Below the pieces are notes generated by a model. The model was not told the DNA's origin. It saw only the letters and a list, made by a program, of their open reading frames with translations, and did no database searches. The position numbers were made by a program, and so were the translations under genes. 64,000 nucleotides of DNA from Agelaius tricolor (Eukaryota > Chordata > Aves > Passeriformes > Icteridae), in NCBI GenBank assembly GCA_023055355.1, contig JALJCS010000035.1, positions 1,984,001-2,048,000 of the forward strand, written 5' to 3'. Below, piece by piece: positions 53,251 to 64,000 of the stretch (the stretch's first letter is position 1; every line of letters begins with the position of its first letter).

Positions 53251-54426
53251 GTACACAGCAGAATCCGTGCTTTTGGTCAATTCAATTCTGCAGTTACACA
53301 AGTTTGGGGCATTTTCAAATGAAATATTTATTTCACTTTAAGCCTTGCATAACAGTGCAGCTTTACTTATCCCATCTCCTGTATTTCTCCACTCTGTCTT
53401 ACTCCCATTACCAAGGTGGCAATAAGACTAATTTAATTTCCATACTGGGAGAGGATCAGAACAAAGGCAGGACGAGCACCTTTTCTGTGCTGGCATAGAA
53501 AAAATTTGTTTTCCTTTGTGCACCGTGCTTCTACATGGGTACAGTACTCGAGGTTCTCATTGATGGTCCCAATATCACTTGGGCAAGTGGTATTTAGAGG
53601 GAAGTTTCCCCAAGGGAAAACGTCTGTAGTCCCAAAAGCATCTGTATGTCTCTGAGTCCTTATGGAGGAGCTTAGGCAAGGACTGATGTGTGCCTTCGAA
53701 CAAGGCAAGTGAAGGCCAGTAACTCTAGAGAGTGGCTTGATACTGAAGAAATTCAAAGATCATACAACCTTGTTAATAATTTCACAAATATGGTGTTAAC
53801 AATAAGTCTCAAAGAAAAACAAATAATGTATTATTTGGATGAGAAGATATTGCAGTGCCTTACTTCCTCTGTGAGGCAGAATAGCCAATACTAATATGTT
53901 CCAGTTGTAAATTAAATTGAACTTAATGAACAGCTTGGTAGAAGTGTGAACAAGAGGATAAACCCCAAGCAGTGTAAAATGTAGAGCCACCAGAACAAGT
54001 GGGAACAGCTGCACTACTGTATAGTGTTTCCAGTACTGAAATGTATGAGTTTTTGTACTCAGGAATAATTAAGAGTAATGTACAAATACAAAAAGCTAAA
54101 AGAGCTGGTTTTCATCATGCAAGGTAAGTCTTCAAGTGAAAATAATACTGAGAACATTACAACTTGAAAGGAATCATAAAATCTAACAATTTACAGAGGC
54201 AAAAATTCACAGACAGTGAAGACAAATTGTATCCTACCTGCCTGACTCTTGCAGCACTGGAGTGGAATGTAGATACCAACTGTATTTCGGCTGAACAGAA
54301 AAGAAACAAAACATCTACATAAGGTGTACTGGTCTGAAGTCTTAAATGACAGGCTGTTTCCTGCAAGGCAAGAAGCAGTATTTAAAATAGGGAACCCCAC
54401 TTGTAGCAGTACTGGACTCAGGCACA
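53251..54426. other. Spacer downstream of gene B, no recognised gene
   Basis: Several short frames occur. The longest, on the minus strand at 53433-53756 (107 codons), contains WGNFPLNTTCPSDIGTINEN and several cysteines, but I recognise no family and see no convincing splice context. Confidence 0.4.
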
Positions 54427-54654
54427 TTGCACTGCTGCCAAGGGCAGATTCTACATGAAGATACCATTTTCCATTTTACCATTGTAAACCAGACTTGGCT
54501 CTATCACGCTACAGGAGCATTTGTGGGTCCCTCAAGGTTCCTGGCTAGGTCTACACGTCTTTTTTTAGGGGGAGTGCTTCAAGGAGCAGTGAAACTGTTG
54601 GGGAAAGGCGCTGAAGATGTTGGAAAGCAGATGATGAGAAAAAAGCAGTATTGA
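54427..54654 (+). other. Small open frame with acceptor-like site, unrecognised
   Basis: A 75-codon frame ends GAVKLLGKGAEDVGKQMMRK before KQY and TGA. Just before GVLQGAVKLL there is a strong acceptor-like site (cgtctttttttag, ending 54568), so the last 28 or so codons could be a terminal exon. The predicted tail is an amphipathic, basic helix. I do not recognise the product, and no partner exons were found. Confidence 0.2.
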
Positions 54655-55504
54655 AGCCTTTTGCACTGCACCACAGCAGTCAGTGTTCAGGACTGGGAGG
54701 TCCTCCTCCTCCCAAATACACTGAGATTTACACCCAAGGAATCCTCCCATTTTATAACTAAATATGGATGTAGTCTTCAAGCCAGCAGTTAAATATATTT
54801 AAGGAAAAGATGACACTCTGTGTTGACTCTTGTGTCACTGTGAAAACTTCATCAGTGCCATATCTGGGCAACAAAGAAGGGAAATGACTCCTCTGCTTTT
54901 CCCTTCCCATAATATGCTCCTAAGAGAGAGGTGGTATCATTTTTCCAGACAAATCCTTACCTGCCACACCTTGAAAGAAAGCAGGAGAATTTCTTTGTTC
55001 TAACGAACAACTTTCTTTAAACAAATAAACCAACAAACCCCAAAAACGTAATTCAAAAATCGATGTGTTACAACTGTGGCGCAGTGAAAACATGAAGAAC
55101 TATTTCCAGCTCCATCTGTACCTCTTTAGAGCTGCTGACAGAGTAGTAAATACCACAACAACTTTGGGGACCATATTTCAATGCCAAAACTCCCTGTTCC
55201 CTTTGGACAATATTACATGCACCTTCCAAAACAAACAAGCTGCTCTGACTGTGGAAGAATCAGGATGCACTTGAAGCACCTGAGACTCTTGGGGCTCCAC
55301 TCTCACCTGTATTTGTTACTATTTTGGCCTGAGGATTTGCTACTAATGCTCAGCTGATGAAAGGTAACATTGCAGGTCCCCAAGGAGACAACACCGGGGT
55401 TCAGAATTTACACTGCACAGGTGGGAGAGAAATCACACAATTGCACTATGCTGAGCTGGCCTTGCTACCAGGCAGCCTAGAAAGCAGGGCTGGAGAGCTC
55501 TTTG

Positions 55505-55775
55505 CTGGAATAAGAGAGGAATATTAAAGGGATGAATAAGGAAAACCAATTTCTCCTCACTTTTGATTTGCTGCCTTGGCTGGAGGACAAGCAGTCATTT
55601 TGCATCAACACACTATTTCTGGAGTCAGGCTGCTTGTGATATAAAATGTGCTGATGCACAGGTAACTGATCTAGGAAGAAACATGGGCCCATAAGTGGTC
55701 TGAAGAAACATGGGCCCATAAGTGGCCTAAAGAAACGAGTCCCAGAGGAATTTTAAAATAGATGCAGCTGATGAG
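55505..55775 (+). promoter_or_regulatory. Duplicated spacer block Q, copy 2 (candidate enhancer)
   Basis: This is the counterpart of 21505-21755. It keeps aatttctcctcac, ctggagtcaggctgc and gtaactgatct, and ends with ttaaaatag (55753-55761) followed by E-box CAGCTG at 55765-55770. It contains an internal tandem duplication of gaagaaacatgggcccataa at about 55675-55720 that the other copy lacks. Confidence 0.4.
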
Positions 55776-55906
55776 CTCCACTAGAGTTGCTGCCCCATGG
55801 GGAATATAGAGTGCTGTGACCTTCAAGAGCTTGGGCATGGACAACTGTGTCCCCTTGGCACCAAAGCATCAGCACTTTAAAGGCACTAAGACATTATATG
55901 TGAGTC

Positions 55907-56085
55907 TTACTTCATCATCCTTTCTTTTTCTTTTCTCAGTACAAGCTGGACTTTTTTTCTTTCTAATACTGAACTTTGAACACTGATTTTTGTCATTTCT
56001 GCTTCACCTTCCAACATCTCTGACATTTCCAGGCACTGATCTTCCTCCCATTGGCTTATCAGTCCTTCCACTCTGCTCATCTTCT
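55907..56085 (-). other. Possible minus-strand terminal exon, Glu/Lys-rich, unrecognised
   Basis: On the minus strand an acceptor-like ttacag (ending at 56086) precedes a frame starting KMSRVEGLISQWEEDQCLEM and ending ERMMK before TAA at 55907-55909. It looks like a charged helix. However, this strand is purine-rich here, which favours Glu/Lys/Arg by chance, and its phase does not match the exon-like segment at 56299-56464. Confidence 0.15.
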
Positions 56086-56298
56086 CTGTAATTGAAGCTC
56101 CAGTGTGTGAGAAAAAATGTATCCCCTACATCACTCTGATATTATTTAGAACACTGCTCAGATGTCATCTTCTCATGTTTGCTGGTAGAAGGAGAATGAT
56201 TAGCTAACTGTGATGCAATTTCAAGAACTGTTTATCCTGACATTCCAGGTCACAGTTTTTACCTTCCTCTGCTCAGTGAAATGACACCTTCCTCTTAC

Positions 56299-56986
56299 CT
56301 GCAGATAATCTGCCACTGCAGTTTTTCAGGAAGCCACTTGGAGTCCCCACTGAAAAAGGATGGCATCACCTTTACAAACATGTAAATCACAACAGTCCCT
56401 ACCAGGAAAAGCAACACTGATTTCCATGAAATGCAGCAAGTCACAAGCATAGGAACAACTAAGACTAGAGGAAAAGGACTTGAAAAGAGCAAAGACACCA
56501 ATTCATACAAATTAACAAACAGAAAAAAACCAGCCTCACTCCCCTCTCCCTGCTCCAAAAAATCTCCACCTAAACAGCTGCCCCCAACCCCAGATTTCAC
56601 CAGCAGCATTACCCAGGGCCTTATGCTCTACTTCCCTGGATTTTAGCTCTCATCTCTCATAGCCCATGCAGTGAACATCCTGAACTGCTTTCCATCCCAA
56701 AGGATGCATTCAAGTCTGTCATTACTTATGAAAATTAACAACTTTCTTCTAGATCGGTCTGTGTTTCTTACTATTTATTTTTCATTCCATGCACCAGCCT
56801 GGATTAGGGATGCCTTATAGACCTCCAAACCATGTTTCTTTGCTGGGCAACTCATCACAGCAGCCACAGTATGACACACAAACAGCCTGCAAGAAATACA
56901 CTTTACTTTAGTCTGATCTGATTCTTCCTGGTTTTTATATACAAAGTATGTCCTTACCATTGCAATGGTCCAGTGCTCAGCTAGGT
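56299..56986 (-). other. Candidate minus-strand exon chain for a small membrane protein
   Basis: Three exon-like segments on the minus strand join in compatible phase: 56958-56986 (LAEHWTIAM, donor gtaagg), 56823-56886 (acceptor ttcttgcag, AVCVSYCGCCDELPS, weak donor gtctat) and 56299-56464 (acceptor ttttcctctag, donor gtaaga). The last encodes a hydrophobic segment (VLLFLVGTVVIYMFVKVMP) followed by a polar stretch with WLPEKLQWQIIC. I do not recognise the product. It is absent from the A-B spacer as far as I can see. It could be a real antisense gene, a decayed gene or coincidence. Confidence 0.25.
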
Positions 56987-58384
56987 CTTAGTAGAAGAGT
57001 AGGGATGAGAAGTTTTGCTCCAGCAGATCAGAGCATCAGCATTTGTTTTCAGCATGTGCTAATGCTCCTGGGAGCTCTCGTTTTACCCAGAGGCAGCAGA
57101 AATGCTGCTGCAGCAGTGTGAATATTCCCTGCCAGACAGTTAATCAGGGTCCACAGGGTGCACTGATGCCTCCAGCACAGCCAGTTCATATGACAGCATG
57201 GCTGACTACAGCACTGGCAAGCTGCAGATCCCATGGTGAAGGTTTTTGAATATAATATCTGGTGAATCAGATAATTTGAAGGAGTAAATGTGAATAGCAG
57301 TATTTTTGTCTGTGTCATCTGTGAGGTTATTGGAAAGCTCAGGGAAAAAATGGAGAAGCTGGTGAATTTCTGGGACAAAAGTCCATCGGGGCCATGAGGC
57401 TCCTGCAAGTCCTTCTGACAATGTGGGGACTGTGGGGAGAAAGGTGGGGAGAACATTCTTCATCTTCCTTCAGGACACATCCACACTAAACACCTTAATC
57501 CTTCCAGCACACATCCCCTCACTTGCACATGGATGGTTCTCCCTCTGGCAAGGCAAAGCAAGGCTCAGACACTTGTAGTGAAAGCCCTCTATCAAAAACA
57601 TAAGTAAACTTTTGTGATAACAAAGGCAGTTCCTTTCTGCTGCCTGCTTGTAGGTAAAGAAGCTGAAGTTTACCTATATCCCCTATTCTATCTGGAGGCT
57701 ATTGTGGTTCAAATTTATGACAGAGTGACTAAATGATCCAGAATGGTGAGGCTGGGGAAGATTCTCCCACCAGTCAAGCCAGCCCTGAATGCCTCTGTGA
57801 ATCATGAGACTCCAGTGTTCAGCCCACTGAAAGCTCATTCTGGAGGGGCTGCCATGGAGTGCTCCTGTGGCCATAGCAGAGACCAGACAATATTGAACAT
57901 TTGGTGGGACCAGATGACAAGCTGGGGAGAAATTCTCTTCTCCTGGGACCATACCTGCTCAGTTCCCCTTCAGGAGGGATTTCCAGACCTGCCTTCATAC
58001 ACCATGCACACACCATGTATGGACTAGAGTAAGGACTAGGAATGACAAAGTCTGGGGAAAGAATGACTGTCCAAAGGGCTGTTACCTTCTGCAAGACCTG
58101 CTACAGGAAAAATGGAAGAAAGGCAGTTTGTCCAAAGCAGGCCAAGAGAGATTAACCTGTCATCTTCTACAGATGAGAGTGTCCAGGCAAAGAGCTGTGG
58201 CATTCCTGATCTAGCTGGATCAGAACAGCCAGGATCTGGAAAAATCCAGCAGGAAAACCTCTGTAAAGCTGGAAACCAGGCAGGCACTGAGCACTGGGAG
58301 ATAGGGAAAGGAGCACTTCCCACCAGACAGCCAATCTGCCAGCTGGTGCCCTTCAGCCAGCAGGGCTGCAGGGGCCTTTGCTGC
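56987..58384. other. Spacer, nothing recognised
   Basis: Frames of up to about 145 codons on the minus strand (58036-58473) have no recognisable domains. No MYH remnants or named repeats were seen. Confidence 0.45.
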
Positions 58385-58570
58385 TCAAAATAATCTGGCA
58401 GTGTCTGAGACAACAAGTGAATGACAAATGTATTTGGCAAGGTCCTCTGGCTGACCTGGCTGGAAGGCACCAACCTCCCTATTTCTTTTCTGTATTAGCC
58501 ACACGTGTTACTTGCTCAGTGCTGACAGGGAGGAAGTTTGATGGAAAGAAAATAAATCAAAATAAAAGGG
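58385..58570 (+). other. Duplicated spacer block P, copy 2
   Basis: This is the counterpart of 17775-17995: ggcagtgtctgagac with aagtgaatgacaaatg, then ctcagtgctgacaggg and aggaagtttgatggaaag. In this spacer it lies after block Q, while in the A-B spacer it lies before it. Confidence 0.55.
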
Positions 58571-58884
58571 GGAGAAACCAATCCGAATGGTGGGGTTGCG
58601 GTCAAAGTGTCCAGCTCAGTATGTCCTCAGAGAAATATTGGTAGCATCTTTGGCACAGGGGAGCCCAATTTGCTATTTGGGACATTTCCCAGACCAATTG
58701 AAGACAACAGGCTGTCATAGGGCAAACCACAGAAAAGTGTTCTTTCCTGAGTGAAAAGAAGATGTGTTTGCACACAGAGCTGACCCTCAGGTGGCAGTGC
58801 AGGTAGCAGGAGAGGTGGGAGGGCATTTGGTTCAGGGTAGGACAAGGCGTGTGCAGACCCTGCTGCCACACGGCCTCAGACACC

Positions 58885-59005
58885 CCTGAGGCTGAGCCAC
58901 TGCCAGGACAATGCTCTGGGCTGGCCTGTAGGTCCTGGCAGGTCTGCCCCCCCTAAAAGCAAGTGGGTGGCTCACTGGTGCCCCTTGGGTGCTGGCCAGG
59001 GGCAG
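58885..59005 (+). other. Duplicated spacer block R, copy 2
   Basis: Two adjacent pieces (gccaggacaatgctctgggc and agcaagtgggtggctcactg) match split pieces at 26056-26100 and 26500-26560. Their compact arrangement suggests that the A-B copy gained an insertion. Confidence 0.55.
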
Positions 59006-59589
59006 AGGGAGGACGAGTTCTGAAGGAAGAACATGAGGCTGGCACATTTTGGAGAGGAAAGAAGCCGTAGGAGTGGCACTGATGGCAGGCCTGAAACACC
59101 ATCAGCTGCCTTTGGGCTTTTTGAGGGGCCAGCAAAGTTCCATATGAGAAAAAGGAGCAAATAGGGTGGCAGAAATGGTGGCAGCTGGGCAGACATGGTG
59201 ACCCTGAAGTACATTGTCTCAGGTCTGGAGCAGAGCAAAGGTTTGCTGCATTTTGCTGCATTGGGTGAGTTGAAGCTCAAGAATGTCTTGCCCTTACAGT
59301 AGACTTGGCTGATACTGTACAGGGTATTTCTGTATCACCAGGGTCTTACCCCATGCCAGTAGAGTGTTAGCTCATGAACTCAGCATTATCTTGCCTCTTG
59401 ATGAAGACTTACAGCACTTCTGTGACTTGCTCTGATTGTTGGAACCCTGGATGCTGAGACTTCTAAAGTTTCTGTGCTGAAAGGCACAGACCCACAGGAG
59501 AGCACTGCAATTGACCTGAGGCTGTGGAGAAGGCTTCCAAAATTGGTTGAGAGCACTGGGATTGCAGGTGTGTAGTTGGTTAGAAGTGT

Positions 59590-60015
59590 GTAATATCACA
59601 GGGTGGAAAACTCAGAGTTTGGGGTTTTAGAATATAGTAATGAATGTGAAGGAAGATGGAGGTTTTAGGGTGAAGGCAGGTTGTTCTTCTTTACCTTCTT
59701 CTTCCTTCTTCTTTGCCTTCTTCCTTCTTCTTCATGGGTTTAGGTGATGTTTTGTAATTGGGCAGAAAAGTCTGCATTTTGGTCTTCAAGGGATCAGTTA
59801 TTGGGTTAAAAGGGAAAATAATCTAGGTGTCATTTCTTAATTGTATAGTTTAGTCTTAAAAGACCTTGTATCAAGAGATTGTTGGCCATCTTGTGCCTTG
59901 CTAAGAAAAGGCTGCAGAACTCATGGTTGTGAGGCTGTTTCACTGATAAGAAATTATAAACACCTGAGTCCCAACATGAACTACTGTCTCAATGAACTAC
60001 TCGTGCCTTCAATCC
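59590..60015 (+). mobile_element. Possible solo LTR-like element
   Basis: The segment has a pyrimidine-rich TTC run, an A/T-rich TATA-like stretch (gtatagtttagtcttaaaa) and, about 100 bp later, a polyadenylation-like ttataaacac after tcactgataagaaa. This order resembles long terminal repeats of avian endogenous retroviruses, judged from memory. No internal coding region, primer site or paired repeat is present, and the ends are not defined. Confidence 0.35.
59681..59733. repeat. TTC-type microsatellite
   Basis: An imperfect run of ttc and cttc units (ttcttctttaccttcttctt and so on) spans about 50 bp. It lies within the LTR-like segment. Confidence 0.85.
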
Positions 60016-60093
60016 TGACCTTGAGAAATCAACATCTGATGATCTGAACTCTCTCCCAGCCATTATTTCTAACAAGCTCTCATCTCACCTTAG

Positions 60094-60205
60094 AATTTAT
60101 ATAGAATATAAATTTATTATAAATTTCTATTATTTTGATATATAATATATATACAATTTATTATTTAATTTATATAATAAATTTATATACAATTTATATT
60201 TACCC
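60094..60205. repeat. A/T low-complexity tract
   Basis: The stretch consists almost only of A and T with many short self-complementary pieces (atatataatatatata, aatttatataataaattta). No function is evident. Confidence 0.85.
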
Positions 60206-61149
60206 CATTGTCATACAGCTTATATGGATCCAACATCAAGTTATGATCTCTGCTCTCATTTTAGCCTTCAGTACACACCTACTTCAGGAAAATCAGAATT
60301 TTGCTTCTAGGAAGTGATTTGTGCCATATTTATGCCAGCATACTTTACAGGCATGGTGATTATTAACATTCCACTTCCCAGGAAATATAAAAAAATGCCT
60401 ACTCAGACTGCAGTTACATTTACATCCAATCGACCCAATTTTTACATGCTGTCATTTCAAGCTGGAGGCAATGTGCCACTGCCCGTGAGTCCAAATTTCT
60501 TAACATTAACTTGTTCCAATTATTTTTTTGCAAATAGAACCTCAGTGTTGAATTCTCTGAGTCTGTAATGTTTACATTTATGAGAAATTCCATTCATTTT
60601 TTGCACTAAAATAATTACTATTTTTCATCTTATCTGTAACCTTGTTGTCTGAGGATTTTTCTGTCATTGAGAGCAGGAAGCTCACTTATAGCTCTTCAAC
60701 AGCAATACCTGCTCTGGTTTTTTTGTTCTTTCTTTTTTCTTTTTTTTTTTTTTTAATTTTTATTTCAGACATGCCTGTATGCCTCAGACTTGGATAAATA
60801 ATGGAACTTGCTATGGGATACATTAGGTTTTGCACCAAAGTGATGTGCATATCCCTCTGGTGCACAACTACTTGATGCCAGGCAAAGGACAAATTCATAG
60901 TATAAAAATTAGGTTTAGGCGTAAAATACATCAAGACATTGTTGCTGACTCAGAAAATCTTTACGGAACACTTCAGAGAGGCTGTGGAAGCATTCTCAGC
61001 AGGATCATTACATGCATGTTACATTTACATATTCTCACTGGGAACCCTCTCTTGGCAAGTGTCAGAGGAAGGAGCTATGAAGATCTGGATACAGATATTG
61101 TTATTTATTAAAGAAACTCCCCTGTCCAAGACGAGTTGGACCAGGTTCT

Positions 61150-61365
61150 GTCGTTCTGCAATCTTCTTCTCATCAAGAGCCTGTCTTCAGGATGCCTGAA
61201 TCCCCTTTCCTCCATGGAGAATATCAGCACTGCAGTGCTTTGCCCAAGCTGCATTTCTGGGCAGAACAGACTGTTCCCATAGACATCCTTCATTCTGCCC
61301 TGTCTCGTTCAGCTTGGCTGTGTTTTGCTTCCGGCACCAATAGAATCCAGCCCTGCAGAGATTTA
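61150..61365 (+). other. Duplicated spacer block S, copy 2
   Basis: This is the counterpart of 29195-29410. It keeps cctccatggag, agcactgcag, tgtgttttgc and agaatccagccctgcagag. It lies about 330 bp upstream of the gene C promoter box, whereas copy 1 is about 6 kb upstream of the gene B promoter because of CR1 and other insertions. Confidence 0.6.
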
Positions 61366-61688
61366 TGGATACAGAATAATATGAATAAAGAGTAATATGT
61401 AATAATCTGACTAAGGTAAGCCATGCAGACAACAGTGAAATCCACGTATCATGTCCAAGATCCGTAAGTAGAGAGCTCTGTGAAAGGACAACTGTCATCA
61501 GAGATATGATGTCCTCAGAATAAGTTGAAGTATGCATTCAAATGTCACTATGCTCGCCCAGGGAATGGTTTTCCCTTGCTCCCTTAGCTCAGACTCATGG
61601 AGCATCCATGGCCTTACAGTTATTAGTGCTTACCTTCATTCCTCTAGTCATCATTAGCTGTATTTCCCCCCTTAGGAATTTCCTCGTA

Positions 61689-61905
61689 TTATTTATAGGC
61701 GATTTATTCACATAGCTAGGAAGACACAAAAATTTTCTAATTATATCTAGTAACATCACTTTCCAGTTTTCAGTACATTCGGTTTGCCAGACAATGCTTT
61801 GCCAAAAACAAGGTTTGCCAGAAATGCTTTGCCCAAAGACAGAGGATGCATCTGCAGCATGCGCTGACCGGACCTTATAAAAGAGTCCTTGGATCTGGGC
61901 TGCTC
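61689..61905 (+). promoter_or_regulatory. Gene C promoter
   Basis: Elements in order are: ttatttatag (61689-61698), the same 20-bp A/T element as gene B (61729-61748), tttgccagacaatgc near 61784, a repeated tttgcca motif, E-box CATCTG at 61849-61854, and TATAAAA at 61876-61882. The E-box is 27 bp before TATA, as is the first E-box of gene B. The CArG-like box of gene B is not conserved. Confidence 0.8.
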
Positions 61906-61926
61906 TGTCTGCAGAGGAAATTCATG
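61906..61926 (+). other. MYH1-like: Gene C exon 1, non-coding (start approximate)
   Basis: The exon ends TTCATG at 61926, before the donor gtaagt, 50 bp after the first base of TATA as in gene B. The terminal ATG is not the start codon of the myosin: exon 2 follows it and the long frame begins in exon 3. Confidence 0.65.
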
Positions 61927-62112
61927 GTAAGTGCACGTCTGTGGTGGGCAGAAAGGGACATTCCCTCTCCAGCCCTGCTGTCCTGATGTATGTCCATGTA
62001 CCTGGAAGGATTTGATATTTGTATCATAAAGCATGTTGGTATTTTCACTTTGTGACCTGTCTGTGGAATTGTGTGCAGCAATAATGAGAGATCTCATGGT
62101 TCTGCTTTACAG

Positions 62113-62159
62113 CACTGATCACCTCCCAGACTGCAAGGCATCTTCTCATAGCATAAGAG
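62113..62159 (+). other. MYH1-like: Gene C exon 2, non-coding
   Basis: Acceptor tttacag ends at 62112 and donor gtaaga starts at 62160. The 47-nt exon begins CACTGATCA like exon 2 of gene B and is otherwise moderately diverged. Confidence 0.75.
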
Positions 62160-63185
62160 GTAAGAGCCACATTTGCTTGCATTTAAGGGACAGAGAAAGG
62201 TGGAAGATTTCTGTAGAACAGATTTCTTCATGATGACAAATCACTGTAAAATTCTGTAGGCAATTGCTGTATGTGTTCCTGGCCAGTGCTCTGCTATAAC
62301 TAATAAAGCATGCTGATGGTTGGGCAGGCTGCTCACAGCTAGCAAATTTTCATAAGTGGCTGTGCTAGAACACACAGCCACTGTGTAATGCCAGGAAATG
62401 CTTCTTGGGGATTCCTTATGTTTAATTATGGAACACTGAGGTAAATGATCTATTCTGGCATGAAGTCCAGACAGACAGACAGAGGTAGCCAACAGAACAG
62501 AATGTTGCAGTCTTACAGACTTGAAATTGTAATTATTGCTGCATATGAAACTGGCCAATAAATGTTATGAAAATGCTTTCCAAATGATACTCCAGGATTA
62601 TAATCTGCATGTACACCTCCTACTAGTAAACCTGATAAAAATGCAAAAATAGCTATCGAACTAACCAAACAAGGAATCCAGTGGAGATCTTTCAAAATAA
62701 GTAGGAAAAAATGATGTATGAGAAGAGGCTGCAATGGTGAGATTTGTCTACCCTGGGATGAAATTAAAAAGTGGTTATCTTATTGTTATCTTTAACAAAA
62801 AGAAGATGCTTATATCATAGAAAGAGGCAGACTTCTCAGATGGGCAGAGTGAAAGGCTGAGGGATAAAAAACACAGGTTTCAGCCACAGAAATTTCGATT
62901 AGGCAATAAAGAGGGGAAATAAATAAACATCAGGGGCATCAGACATTAAACTGGGATGCAAAAGCACTAAGAAATATCTGTTCTTTGACATAATAAAAAC
63001 TTCTTGGAAAAAGCTGTGGGAACCTGCTTCCAATATTTGCCCTGGTTGCACAGGAAGTTGAAGCAAAGAACTACTCAAGATTCTTCCCAAATCACACTTT
63101 CTATTATGCTCTTAGGGTCTATCAATCAAGTGTGTGACAAGGAAAAATATAGACTCATTTGGGCAAAATATCTGCTCCTCCACAG
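62160..63185 (+). other. Intron 2 of gene C
   Basis: This 1,026-bp AT-rich intron has no recognised repeat or coding content. Its last 30 bp (atatctgctcctccacag) are the same as in gene B. Confidence 0.75.
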
Positions 63186-63222
63186 TGTTCTCTGCGGACC
63201 AGCCCCTCCATAAAGTGCAGCC

Positions 63223-63978
<756 letters not shown>

Positions 63979-64000
63979 TGAAGAGACTTTTTCAAATCTT

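Noticed and set aside
61921..61926. ATG at the end of gene C exon 1 as an alternative start codon
   Set aside because: It does not continue into the myosin frame through exon 2, the equivalent exon of gene B lacks it, and exon 3 supplies the conserved start.

Overview
The window comes from a bird genome and covers part of the tandem fast skeletal muscle myosin heavy chain (MYH) cluster. Three lines of evidence support this. Long series of short exons with GT-AG introns translate to class II sarcomeric myosin with almost no gaps. The dispersed repeats are avian CR1 LINE fragments. The gene layout, with two non-coding 5' exons, the start codon in exon 3 and the stop in exon 40, matches avian skeletal MYH genes. 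I cannot fix the species or say which named MYH paralogs these are, so symbols are left as MYH1-like.

Layout: three MYH genes lie head to tail on the + strand. Gene A (about 1-15.4 kb) lacks its 5' end, which lies before the window. Exons 6-40 are present and open, from the residue just before the P-loop to the stop codon and a poly(A) signal. Gene B (about 35.55-53.25 kb) is complete: promoter with TATA box, two non-coding exons, 38 coding exons (3-40), 1,943 codons plus stop, and an AATAAA. Gene C (from about 61.69 kb) has its promoter, both non-coding exons and coding exons 3-5, and runs off the right edge.

Spacers: the A-B spacer is about 20 kb and the B-C spacer about 8.5 kb. At least four blocks of unique-looking sequence, plus the promoter, occur once in each, so the duplication unit was gene plus spacer. 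The A-B spacer was enlarged by a 48-bp minisatellite and several CR1 insertions. The two promoters keep an AT-rich box, a 20-bp identical A/T element, an E-box and a TATA box at nearly identical spacing.

Function: each gene encodes a myosin heavy chain with motor head, lever arm with two IQ motifs and coiled-coil rod, which dimerises and packs into thick filaments. Rod exons, and several introns between them, are almost identical between A and B. Other introns have diverged completely, and the head differs at loop 2 and the converter/lever exons. This mosaic suggests repeated gene conversion of the rod with divergence of motor-tuning parts.

Most speculative items: a phase-compatible set of possible minus-strand exons for a small membrane protein near 56.3-57.0 kb, a GC-AG intron shared by A and B, and a duplicated spacer block with MEF2-like and E-box sites.
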